Shown here: positions 1 to 5,755 of the stretch, one piece after another
Layout of the letters: the number at the start of each line of letters is the position of its first letter
Numbering within the stretch: position 1 is the first letter of the stretch
Source of the DNA: an uncultured bacterium
Lineage (GTDB): Bacteria > Actinomycetota > Coriobacteriia > Coriobacteriales > Coriobacteriaceae
Direction: 5' to 3'
DNA: 8,034 nt
Assembly: GCA_905215115.1 (NCBI GenBank)
Contig: CAJMOP010000091.1
Coordinates: 1 to 8,034, forward strand
Notes under the pieces: generated by a model
Seen by the model: only the letters and a program-made list of their open reading frames with translations
Told to the model about the DNA's origin: nothing
Database searches by the model: none
Translations under genes and position numbers: made by a program

Positions 1-361
1 CGGCCAGACGGTCGCACAGCGCGTCCTTGGCGCGCAGGGCCGAGAAGCGCGTGTTGCGCAACTGCTCGGTCACGCCGCGGGCGGTAATGGCGATGGTGGC
101 GCCGGGGCGGACGATGCTCTCCCAGGCGATGTCGTAAACGCTATCGTACAGTTCATCGGCATCCTGCGCCTCAAAGCGCCCGAGCACCGCGAACACGCGG
201 CTCGCCAGGCGCGACCACAGACAGGCGCGGTAGCCTTCTTCGAGCTCGCCCTCAAACGTAGCGCGGCCTTTCAGGCGGCGGACATGCGAAAGCCCGAGGC
301 GTTTAAGCTCATCGGCGAGTGCGGACTCAAAGCCCTCGGGGCAGCTTGCGTAAAATTCCAT
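1..361 (-). CDS. rlmL: RlmL-type 23S rRNA guanine methyltransferase, N-terminal part (partial)
   Basis: The 120 visible residues are the start of a protein that continues beyond the left edge. They resemble the N-terminus of RlmL/RlmKL (E. coli YcbY), which methylates 23S rRNA at G2445 (and, in fused forms, G2069). The pattern is seen in order: an ASCPEGFE start (residues 5-12), a GRATFEG strand (32-38), CLWSRLASRV (47-56), a PGATIAI strand (86-92) and the RNTRFSALRAKDAL segment (102-115). This covers the ferredoxin-like and THUMP RNA-binding region; the catalytic methyltransferase domain would lie outside the window. The start at 361 has AGAGAGG six bases upstream and a perfect TATAAT box a little further. 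The family call is firm. Whether the full gene is the RlmKL fusion or only the RlmL half cannot be seen here. Confidence 0.87.
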   Translation of the reverse strand, partial: MEFYASCPEGFESALADELKRLGLSHVRRLKGRATFEGELEEGYRACLWSRLASRVFAVLGRFEAQDADELYDSVYDIAWESIVRPGATIAITARGVTEQLRNTRFSALRAKDALCDRLA

Positions 362-386
362 GGGTGACCTCTCTGGTTGCGTCGCT

Positions 387-400
387 CCATTATATGATGG
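387..400. promoter_or_regulatory. Overlapping divergent -10 boxes for rlmL and the HAD gene
   Basis: The near-palindrome CCATTATATGATGG carries a perfect TATAAT on the minus strand (389-394), placed to serve rlmL. It also carries TATGAT on the plus strand (393-398), placed to serve the HAD gene. The two boxes share two bases. No good -35 hexamer is visible at the usual spacing on either strand, so the call rests on the -10 boxes and the short divergent spacer. Confidence 0.45.
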
Positions 401-436
401 ATGCTTCGTTTGCCCTTATCCTCGAAAGGAACCCAT

Positions 437-1264
437 ATGATTGATGCGTGCCCCGATCCCGCCGTACTCTTTTTTGACGTTGACGGCACGCTGACGTCGT
501 TCGATCCCGACGATATGACCGATAAGGACTTCAATGCAATCCATCCGTCGAAGGCCGTTGTCGATGCATTTGGTCGCCTGCGCAATGCGGGTCACCGGGC
601 ATTTATCTGCACGGGTCGCCCTTTGTGGCTGGTTGCCGATGGCCTGCGTGCGCTGAACCCGGTGGGTATCGTTGCCATGGCGGGAGCGACACTCGAGGTC
701 GAGGGCCGCGTGGTGCATGAGGACTGCTTTGACGAAGACATTGTTGAGGAGCTCGCGCGCCGCATTATTGTGGCGGGCGGTGAGGCGTTGTTCGAGACGA
801 ACGGTGCCACCTATTCACTTGAGCCAGTTGGTGTCGAACAGTCATTTCTGCTAGGCGCCGGCGTGGTGCATGGCGTTGATCAGATGCGCGTCGATGGCCG
901 CTTGCGCGTAGGCAAGGTGTGCATTAACGCGAGCGACCTGGCTCGCGTAGCCAACGATGACGGCTTTATCGATCGCGAGTTTGAGCTGTGCAACACCGGT
1001 GGCCAGAATCGCGAGCTGAGCCCCAAGGGCATCGACAAGGGCGTGGGCGTGGCGCGAGCGCTGGAATACCTGGGTCGCACCGGCAACGCGCGCACCTTTG
1101 GCTTTGGCGATTCCGGCAACGATCTGGGTATGCTCGCCGCTGTCGAGACGGCTGTCGCCATGGGCAACGCCATGCCCGAAGTCAAGGCGCTCGCCGACTA
1201 CGTGACCGACGATGTCGCACACGACGGTACCGTCACAGCGATGCAGCATTTTGGGTTGATTTAA
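437..1264 (+). CDS. Cof-type HAD-superfamily (IIB) hydrolase, probable sugar-phosphate or related phosphatase
   Basis: This is a 275-residue cytoplasmic phosphatase of the haloacid dehalogenase superfamily. All four HAD motifs are visible: motif I FFDVDGT with D14 as nucleophile and D16 as acid/base, motif II CTGRP with T59, the motif III lysine in GIDKG (K201), and motif IV GFGDSGNDLGML with D225 and D229 for magnesium. The C2-type cap lies between motifs II and III, and the length fits the Cof/YidA family. The start at 437 is preferred over an in-frame ATG at 401 because CGAAAGGA sits six bases before it and the extra 12 residues look random. Members act on varied small phosphates such as sugar phosphates or flavin nucleotides, and nothing here fixes the substrate. 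The gene is divergent from rlmL and convergent with the DeoR gene, so it need not belong to the PTS system. Confidence 0.88.
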   Translation: MIDACPDPAVLFFDVDGTLTSFDPDDMTDKDFNAIHPSKAVVDAFGRLRNAGHRAFICTGRPLWLVADGLRALNPVGIVAMAGATLEVEGRVVHEDCFDEDIVEELARRIIVAGGEALFETNGATYSLEPVGVEQSFLLGAGVVHGVDQMRVDGRLRVGKVCINASDLARVANDDGFIDREFELCNTGGQNRELSPKGIDKGVGVARALEYLGRTGNARTFGFGDSGNDLGMLAAVETAVAMGNAMPEVKALADYVTDDVAHDGTVTAMQHFGLI

Positions 1265-1265
1265 T

Positions 1266-1306
1266 AAATGGCCGGGTCGCCCGCAGTGGGGGCGACCCGG
1301 CCATTT
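1266..1306. terminator. Bidirectional intrinsic terminator between the HAD and DeoR genes
   Basis: A perfect 17-bp inverted repeat (1266-1282 and 1290-1306) has a GC-rich core and a 7-base loop. It starts one base after the HAD stop codon and ends three bases before the DeoR stop codon. The arms end in AAAT/ATTT, which gives short U runs on both strands, so it probably serves both convergent genes. Confidence 0.85.
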
Positions 1307-1309
1307 GAG

Positions 1310-2101
1310 CTATTTTGCAATATAGAGCTTGGGATGACTGCGACTGCTCTCGATCGCCGCCGTCATGATGCCCTCGTCGTCTCCATCAACGATGATGCCG
1401 TCGAGGTCATCGATCTGCGCGGACTGATAAAAACTGGTTTTGTTGAACTTTCCCTGGTCAACCATCATGTAGCCCTGGTTTGAGTTGGTAAGGTACATAT
1501 GCTTGATCATGGCCGAGAAGTCGTGCTCGACGGTAAAACCGTGGTCGGGGTGGAATCCGTCGGCACTGACAAACGCCTTGTCGGCATGTAGTTTGCTCAT
1601 GCAGTCGAGCGTTAGTGCGCCCGCGAGATAGAGGTGGCCCTTGCGCACGGAGCCGCCCAGCAGCACTACCGAAGCATTGGGGAGATTGAAGCTGGCGTAG
1701 TTCGCGATTGCAAGATCGCCGGTGATAATGGTGATCTCACGCTTGTCCATGAGGGCCTTAGCGAAGTAAAAGCCTGTGGTGCCGATATCAATTACCAGAA
1801 CATCGCCATCATCAACAAGAGTTGCTGCGGTTGCGGCGATGGCCTCCTTGGCCTCGACTTGGACATTGATGCGCTCCTCGGGATACGAGATTGCGTTGGA
1901 GCGAGAAAGCGATACCGCTCCGCCGCGTACGCGACGCAGCTTGCCTTCGGATTCCAACGAGATGAGGTCGTGTCGTGCGGTGACTTCCGAAACCGAAAAA
2001 CGGCGAACGATGTCGGATACCGAGATATTTGGCTTTTCGGCCAGCCAATTCATGATAAATCGCTGACGCTCGGCCGGTGAAAGGTCTGAAGTAGATGCCA
2101 T
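1310..2101 (-). CDS. DeoR-family transcriptional regulator of the adjacent PTS/aldolase operon
   Basis: This 263-residue protein has an N-terminal DeoR-type winged helix-turn-helix (about residues 9-62). The family signature is clear in SVSEVTARHDLISLESEGKL followed by RRVRGGA. A DeoR C-terminal sugar-phosphate sensor domain follows (about 80-240), with DIGTTG (105-110), the TGDLAIA loop (127-133), LLGGSVR (147-153), ADKAFVSADG (173-182) and the MVDQGKF segment (213-219). Proteins of this family usually repress sugar operons and are released by a phosphorylated intermediate; the effector here is unknown. The start at 2101 is chosen because AAAAGGAG lies six bases upstream and the HTH then begins at the normal place. 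Upstream in-frame codons reach 2518 but would run through the promoter. The gene is divergent from the PTS operon, and a palindrome over its own -10 box suggests autoregulation. Confidence 0.9.
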   Translation of the reverse strand: MASTSDLSPAERQRFIMNWLAEKPNISVSDIVRRFSVSEVTARHDLISLESEGKLRRVRGGAVSLSRSNAISYPEERINVQVEAKEAIAATAATLVDDGDVLVIDIGTTGFYFAKALMDKREITIITGDLAIANYASFNLPNASVVLLGGSVRKGHLYLAGALTLDCMSKLHADKAFVSADGFHPDHGFTVEHDFSAMIKHMYLTNSNQGYMMVDQGKFNKTSFYQSAQIDDLDGIIVDGDDEGIMTAAIESSRSHPKLYIAK

Positions 2102-2139
2102 ATGCCGCTCCTTTTGAACAAAAGGTAAAAAGATGCGCC

Positions 2140-2153
2140 TTTCGTAATCGAAA
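2140..2153. promoter_or_regulatory. Candidate DeoR autoregulatory operator
   Basis: TTTCGTAATCGAAA has perfect 5-bp arms (TTTCG/CGAAA) around four bases. It overlaps the end of the -10 box and the predicted transcription start of the DeoR gene, a typical position for repression. The minus-strand half-site TTTCGAT recurs twice before the PTS operon (2348-2354 and 2413-2419). That this protein binds it is an inference. Confidence 0.45.
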
Positions 2154-2180
2154 TATAACGTATCGATATGAAAAGAACAA
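2152..2180 (-). promoter_or_regulatory. Probable sigma-70-type promoter of the DeoR gene
   Basis: On the minus strand TTGTTC (2175-2180) and TATATT (2152-2157) are separated by exactly 17 bases. They match the consensus at four and five of six positions. Transcription would start near 2145, giving a leader of about 44 bases. Confidence 0.5.
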
Positions 2181-2300
2181 GGCAAATTCGAATGAATCAA
2201 AAGAACGGAATGGCATGTCATAAATGCATGCGTAGCAGATAGTTCGCACGTAAACGGGCTATAAAGAGTCTCATTCTGAAGGTGCCGCCCAAAAGAAGTA

Positions 2301-2332
2301 CGTTCACGCCCGATATTCGACCGTTCACGGAA
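2301..2332. promoter_or_regulatory. Two CGTTCACG motifs two helical turns apart
   Basis: CGTTCACG occurs at 2301-2308 and 2322-2329, exactly 21 bp apart. The second copy lies in CCGTTCACGGAA (2321-2332), a 12-base string found again, in reverse orientation, at 5571-5582 before the second transaldolase gene. This suggests a binding site for a common regulator of both transcription units. The protein that binds is unknown. Confidence 0.4.
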
Positions 2333-2347
2333 AGCTGACAATTGAGA

Positions 2348-2422
2348 TTTCGATAGCTTTTGAAATGGTTTATAAAAGAAAACCGAAAAGCTTTTGAAAC
2401 AAAGAAGAAGGCTTTCGATAGC
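2348..2422 (+). promoter_or_regulatory. Repeat-rich promoter/operator region of the transaldolase-PTS operon
   Basis: TTTCGATAGC occurs at 2348-2357 and 2413-2422. AGCTTTTGAAA is repeated at 2355-2365 and 2389-2399. Together 2348-2365 reads TTTCGATAGCTTTTGAAA, an interrupted TTTC/GAAA palindrome. The best -10 candidate is TATAAA at 2371-2376 with a poor -35 (TTTCGA, 2348-2353) 17 bases upstream. The promoter is therefore weak on paper and may need an activator or be controlled through the repeats. Confidence 0.4.
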
Positions 2423-2450
2423 AATAGTGTTAGATGAGAAAGGACCGAAC

Positions 2451-3161
2451 ATGGCGATCAAGGTGTTTGCCGACGGCGCTAACCTCGAGGGCATGCTTGA
2501 CATGCATGACAATGGCAACGTTCAGGGCTTCACGACCAATCCTTCCCTTATGAAGGCCGGCGGCGTGACCGACTACCGCGCTTTTGCCAAGACGGTTCTT
2601 GAGCACATTACTGATGTGTCGGTCTCTTTTGAGGTATTCGCCGACGACGAGGCGGGTATGGAAGCCGAGGCTCGCGAGATCGCAACCTGGGCAGACAACG
2701 TCTACGTTAAGATCCCGGCGCTCAACACCAAGGGCGAGTCCACTGCCGCGCTGGTCAAGCGCCTTTCTGCCGACGGCATCAAGGTGAATGTCACCACTAT
2801 CTTTACGCCCGAGCAGGTCGACGAGTTTGTCGATGCCGTTTCTGCTGAGACCCCCTCTATTCTGTCCATCTTTGCCGGTCGCATTGCCGATACCGGCGTC
2901 GATCCGCTGCCCCTCATGGCGGAGTCCGTAAAGAAGGCTGCCGTTAAGCCTGCTGCCGAGGTTCTCTGGGCGTCTACGCGCGAGGTCCTCAATATCTTCC
3001 AGGCGGAGTCCGTTGGATGCCAGATCATTACGGTCCCCAATGCCCTTCTTGCCAAACGCAAGAATTTCGGGAAAGATTTGCTTGAGTACTCGCTTGATAC
3101 GGTCAAGGGCTTTGCCCGCGACATTCAGGCGCTTGGTTTTCACATCCTGCCCGAGGAGTAG
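2451..3161 (+). CDS. Transaldolase / fructose-6-phosphate aldolase-like enzyme, copy 1
   Basis: This 236-residue cytoplasmic enzyme belongs to the small class I aldolase group (TalC/Fsa-like transaldolases), TIM barrels that use a Schiff-base lysine. Family features seen are FADGA with D8 on strand 1, FTTNPSL (27-33), the catalytic lysine K87 in VYVKIP, the VNVTTIF strand (112-118), FAGRIADTGVD (141-151) with the probable phosphate-binding arginine R144, and WASTRE (173-178). It could transfer dihydroxyacetone units or cleave a ketose or ketose-like phosphate; the substrate cannot be read from sequence. The start at 2451 has GAAAGGA seven bases upstream and matches the paralogue at 5756 exactly from its first residue. 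It is the first gene of the operon, nine bases before the IIA gene, which suggests that the transported sugar phosphate or a derivative is its substrate. Confidence 0.88.
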   Translation: MAIKVFADGANLEGMLDMHDNGNVQGFTTNPSLMKAGGVTDYRAFAKTVLEHITDVSVSFEVFADDEAGMEAEAREIATWADNVYVKIPALNTKGESTAALVKRLSADGIKVNVTTIFTPEQVDEFVDAVSAETPSILSIFAGRIADTGVDPLPLMAESVKKAAVKPAAEVLWASTREVLNIFQAESVGCQIITVPNALLAKRKNFGKDLLEYSLDTVKGFARDIQALGFHILPEE

Positions 3162-3170
3162 GGGACGAGC

Positions 3171-3617
3171 ATGCTGACTGATCTTCTTAAGCCCGAGCTT
3201 GTTGCCTGCCACGTCGAGGCCTCCGACTGGGAGGAAGCGATCAGGGCATGCGGTAAGTTGCTCGTAGACGCTGGCAAATGCGACCAGAGCTATGTTGACG
3301 CCATGATTTCATCGGTTCACAAATTCGGCCCCTATATGGTCTTGGAAGAGGGCATCGCCATGCCCCACGCTCAGGCAGATGGCAATGTGAGTGAAGCGGG
3401 GATCTGTATCGTCACGCTTGACCCAGCCGTTGCGTTTGGACACGAGGATTTCGATCCGGTTCACGTGCTCGTGGGTATTTGCGCACCCGACCCCAAGGCT
3501 CATCTTGGCTGCTTGGCGGAGCTTTCGCAGATGTTTGAGGACGAGGACTGCGTTGCCAAGCTCAGCGCATGCGATACGCCCGAGCAGGTTTTGGAGACCA
3601 TGCGTTCATTCTTTTAG
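3171..3617 (+). CDS. PTS IIA component (fructose/mannitol-type EIIA, UlaC-like)
   Basis: This 148-residue soluble phosphocarrier takes a phosphoryl group from HPr and passes it to the IIB protein. The EIIA type 2 active-site signature is present as EEGIAMPHAQADG, with phosphorylated histidine H66. Downstream LDPAVAFGH and the VHVLVGICAP strand (97-106) followed by HLGCLAELSQMF (111-122) are typical of the fold. The length is normal for a free-standing IIA. It starts nine bases after the transaldolase stop codon and uses an AGGGGA-like ribosome site overlapping the end of that gene, so the two are likely translated together. A IIA of this class is normal in ascorbate-type PTS systems. Confidence 0.92.
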   Translation: MLTDLLKPELVACHVEASDWEEAIRACGKLLVDAGKCDQSYVDAMISSVHKFGPYMVLEEGIAMPHAQADGNVSEAGICIVTLDPAVAFGHEDFDPVHVLVGICAPDPKAHLGCLAELSQMFEDEDCVAKLSACDTPEQVLETMRSFF

Positions 3618-3629
3618 GCCTTAATGGCA

Positions 3630-3669
3630 CGGCGATGCGTCGCCGCTTTTGGATAGACGGAAAACCGTC
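3630..3669 (+). other. Two small hairpins between the IIA and IIB genes
   Basis: CGGCGA-TGCG-TCGCCG (3630-3645) is followed by CTTTT, and GACGG-AAAA-CCGTC lies at 3656-3669. The first could act as a weak attenuating terminator. Either could protect or expose mRNA ends and so set the ratio of IIA to IIB/IIC. Function is inferred from structure only. Confidence 0.45.
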
Positions 3670-3692
3670 ACGTGTAGGAGAGGAAGGTTGCC

Positions 3693-3968
3693 ATGCATAT
3701 CATCACCGTATGCGGAAACGGCATCGGGTCCAGCCTGATGCTCGCTGGCAAAGTCGAGGAGCTTTGCGAGGAAGAGGGCATCAAGGCCGACGTTGAGTCT
3801 ATGGACCTGAACGGTGCTTCTTCCGCAAATCCGGATCTGTTCATCACCGTTAAGGAACTCGCCCCCGAGCTCCACGGCAACGTTGTGATCGTTCGCAGCT
3901 ATGTGAACAAGAAGAAGATCCGCGAAGACGCCCTCGAGGCAATCAAGGCGGCCGCCGCTAACGCCTAA
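3693..3968 (+). CDS. PTS IIB component (ascorbate/UlaB-type)
   Basis: This 91-residue protein relays phosphate from IIA to the incoming substrate. The N-terminus ITVCGNGIGSS holds the P-loop-like active site with phosphocysteine C7. The CGNGxGSS form is characteristic of the ascorbate/lactose-like IIB group and close to UlaB. The rest shows the expected alternating pattern, with a DLFITV strand (48-53) and a VVIVRSY strand (64-70) followed by a C-terminal helix. It lies 75 bases after the IIA gene and has a strong AGGAGAGGAAGG ribosome site (3677-3688), so it is probably translated efficiently by itself. It forms the transporter with the IIA and IIC proteins beside it. Confidence 0.92.
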   Translation: MHIITVCGNGIGSSLMLAGKVEELCEEEGIKADVESMDLNGASSANPDLFITVKELAPELHGNVVIVRSYVNKKKIREDALEAIKAAAANA

Positions 3969-3982
3969 AGCGGCACAAAAAA

Positions 3983-4015
3983 GGGCGGTTCCCTGTGGAA
4001 GAGGGAAACGCGCCC
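3983..4015 (+). other. Interrupted hairpin between the IIB and IIC genes
   Basis: GGGCG (3983-3987) can pair with CGCCC (4011-4015), and TTCCCT (3989-3994) with AGGGAA (4002-4007), leaving a 7-base loop and a small asymmetric bulge. There is no T run after it, so it is more likely an mRNA processing or stability element than a terminator. Confidence 0.4.
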
Positions 4016-4039
4016 ACGTTAGAGAGAAAGGAAGCGCAG

Positions 4040-5431
4040 ATGCAAGCCATCCTTCCCATACTTGAGTTTATCCAATCGATTCTGACCAAGCCAGCGTGGA
4101 TTATGGGTCTATTTGCCTTTGTGGGCCTTGTCGCGCTTAAGCGTCCTGCCCACAAGGTGATGACGGGCACCCTGAAGCCCATTCTTGGTTACATCATGCT
4201 GTCTGCCGGCGCCGCTGTTGTTCAGGAGAACCTTGCTCCGCTGGGTACCTTCATCGAGACCGGTTTCCACATCACCGGCGTCGTGCCCAACAACGAGGTC
4301 GTCGTATCGATGGCTCAGAGCGTCCTCGGCGTTCAGACCATGATGATCCTGATTCTCGGCTATGTCGTGAACATTATCATTGCCCGCTTTACCAAGTTTA
4401 AGTACATCTTCCTGACGGGCCATCACAGCATGTTTATGGCCTGCCTGCTGTCTGCCGTTCTGCAGGCATCTGGCTTCCAGGATGTCCAGCTTGTCATCGT
4501 GGGCGGCATGTTCCTGGGCCTCGTGAGCGCTATGCTTCCCGCCGTTGGTCAGCGTTTCACCGAGAAGGTTACCGATGGCGATGAAATCGCCATGGGCCAC
4601 TTCGGTTCACTCGCCTATTACATCTCCGCTGCAGTCGGTACGCTTTTTGCTAAGGACGCCGAGGAGAACAGCACCGAGAAGATCGAGGTTCCCGAGAAGT
4701 TCTCCTTCCTGCGCGACACCACCATCTCCACAGCTCTTACCATGGCCTTCTTCTACCTGGTTACCGCTTTCGCCGCTTACATCGCAGATCCTGCGGTCGT
4801 TACCAAGACCGCTGGCGGTGACAACGTGATTGTCTATGCCCTGACCTGTGCCCTGTCCTTCGCCGTTGGTGTCACCATCGTCTATAACGGCGTTCGTATG
4901 ATCCTTGCCGACCTGGTCCCGGCTTTCCAGGGCATCTCCAACAAGCTGATCCCCGGTGCCATCCCGGCCGTCGACTGCGCTGTCTTCTTCCCCTATGCTC
5001 CCACCGCCGTTATCCTCGGCTTTGTCGCTTCCTTCATCGGTGGCGTGGTCGGTATGTTCATCGTGGGCGCTACCCTGGGCATCTTCATCATCCCGGGCAT
5101 GGTTCCCCACTTCTTCTGCGGTGCTACCGCGGGCATCTACGGCAATGCTACCGGCGGTCGCAAGGGCGCAGCTCTTGGCGCTTTCGTCAACGGCCTGCTC
5201 ATCACCTTTGCCCCGGCCCTGCTCCTGCCCGTTCTTGACGTCTTTGGCTTCAAGAACACTACGTTCGGCGACTTTGATTTCTCCGTCATTGGCATTACGC
5301 TTGGCCGCGCTGCCGAGGCCTTCGGTACCACCGGTGTCTACGCGATTCTTGCTGTCCTTCTGATCGTCGCCTTCGTCCCCAACTTCATCCACACCAAGGG
5401 TGCTGTGATCAATCACGTTGAGGAAGAGTAA
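4040..5431 (+). CDS. PTS IIC membrane component, ascorbate (UlaA/SgaT) family
   Basis: This 463-residue integral membrane permease is close to the roughly 465 residues of E. coli UlaA. It translocates the substrate while IIB phosphorylates it. Many hydrophobic segments span residues 20-165 and 230-450, separated by a charged loop around 203-226. UlaA-like stretches include FLTGHHSMF (124-132), TDGDEIAMGHFGS (178-190), YNGVRMILADLVPAFQGIS (282-300), KLIPGAIPAVDCA (302-314) and the PGMVPHFFCGATAGIYGN region (352-369). The start at 4040 is chosen because AGAAAGGAAG precedes it closely; an in-frame ATG at 3995 lies inside the upstream hairpin and adds 15 polar residues. Family membership is firm. 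The substrate is not, because the ascorbate catabolic genes are absent and a transaldolase-like gene takes their place. Confidence 0.92.
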   Translation: MQAILPILEFIQSILTKPAWIMGLFAFVGLVALKRPAHKVMTGTLKPILGYIMLSAGAAVVQENLAPLGTFIETGFHITGVVPNNEVVVSMAQSVLGVQTMMILILGYVVNIIIARFTKFKYIFLTGHHSMFMACLLSAVLQASGFQDVQLVIVGGMFLGLVSAMLPAVGQRFTEKVTDGDEIAMGHFGSLAYYISAAVGTLFAKDAEENSTEKIEVPEKFSFLRDTTISTALTMAFFYLVTAFAAYIADPAVVTKTAGGDNVIVYALTCALSFAVGVTIVYNGVRMILADLVPAFQGISNKLIPGAIPAVDCAVFFPYAPTAVILGFVASFIGGVVGMFIVGATLGIFIIPGMVPHFFCGATAGIYGNATGGRKGAALGAFVNGLLITFAPALLLPVLDVFGFKNTTFGDFDFSVIGITLGRAAEAFGTTGVYAILAVLLIVAFVPNFIHTKGAVINHVEEE

Positions 5432-5488
5432 TCCAGGCATACGTTAAGCCCTAATCGGGCGGAGCTCCGATAACCGGCTCCTACACGG

Positions 5489-5525
5489 AAGCGGTGACGT
5501 CTCAATCGAGGCGTCACCGCTTTTT
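5489..5525 (+). terminator. Intrinsic terminator of the transaldolase-PTS operon
   Basis: A 15-bp stem (5489-5503 with 5508-5522, one G-U pair) is closed by the four-base loop AATC. The final two stem bases begin a run of five T (5521-5525). It lies about 57 bases after the IIC stop codon and separates the operon from the second transaldolase gene. Confidence 0.9.
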
Positions 5526-5570
5526 GCTTTGGAGCGATTGTGAATATGAGCCGGCGAGGCGCTGCTTCTG

Positions 5571-5584
5571 TTCCGTGAACGGAA
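5571..5584. promoter_or_regulatory. Palindromic site shared with the first transaldolase promoter
   Basis: TTCCGTGAACGGAA has 6-bp arms around two bases. Its reverse complement contains CCGTTCACGGAA, identical to 2321-2332. The shared 12-mer suggests a common regulator for the two transaldolase transcription units. Confidence 0.42.
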
Positions 5585-5598
5585 TCAAACGCAATGAT

Positions 5599-5617
5599 CG
5601 GCAAAAACGTTTTGCCG
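5599..5617. promoter_or_regulatory. Candidate operator CGGCAAAA-ACG-TTTTGCCG
   Basis: Perfect 8-bp arms surround a three-base centre, with AAAACGTTTT (5604-5613) as an embedded perfect palindrome. A central CG flanked by A and T runs is typical of LacI-family operators, but no LacI-family gene is in the window. It could also form a weak hairpin. Confidence 0.42.
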
Positions 5618-5755
5618 CTGGGGCGTCGATATAAAAATGGTAAATCTGCAAAACCGTTCGCCGAGAAGATGAAAACCCGCAGCTCACGCCTTGATAAACG
5701 TAGGTAAAGTGTTTAGCAGTTTATCGGCCGTATGCTAACGAAAGGAATCAGGCAG

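Larger units (their letters stand above)
5526..5755 (+). promoter_or_regulatory. Upstream regulatory region of the second transaldolase gene
   Basis: No gene is seen here. The stretch holds a TTCCGT-GA-ACGGAA palindrome (5571-5584), the palindrome CGGCAAAAACGTTTTGCCG (5599-5617) and a degenerate relative of the latter at 5646-5663. AAATGGT (5635-5641) followed eight bases later by AAAACCG (5650-5656) has a counterpart with a nine-base gap at 2363-2385. TATAAA at 5630-5635 and TTGATA at 5691-5696 are possible promoter elements, but neither has a convincing partner at proper spacing, so no promoter is assigned. Confidence 0.45.

Noticed and set aside
2102..2518. N-terminal extension of the DeoR protein up to 2518
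   Set aside because: It would translate the promoter region and the start of the divergent transaldolase gene. The HTH begins correctly from the ATG at 2101, which has a good ribosome site.
2430..3212. 260-residue open frame on the minus strand across transaldolase copy 1
   Set aside because: It is antisense to a clear enzyme gene, has no family resemblance, and a similar antisense frame occurs over copy 2 (5735-6448), as expected from shared codon bias.
3695..5431. Assigning the transporter to ascorbate (naming ulaA/ulaB/ulaC)
   Set aside because: Family resemblance is clear, but the ascorbate catabolic genes are absent and aldolase-like genes replace them. The substrate was left open.
4607..5440. 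277-residue open frame antisense to the PTS IIC gene
   Set aside because: The product is very rich in charged residues and glycine, with no recognisable domain. It is a shadow of the membrane protein codons.
5646..5663. A CcpA-type cre site
   Set aside because: TGCAAAACCGTTCG only partly fits the cre pattern and the central CG is misplaced. It aligns better with the palindrome at 5599-5617.
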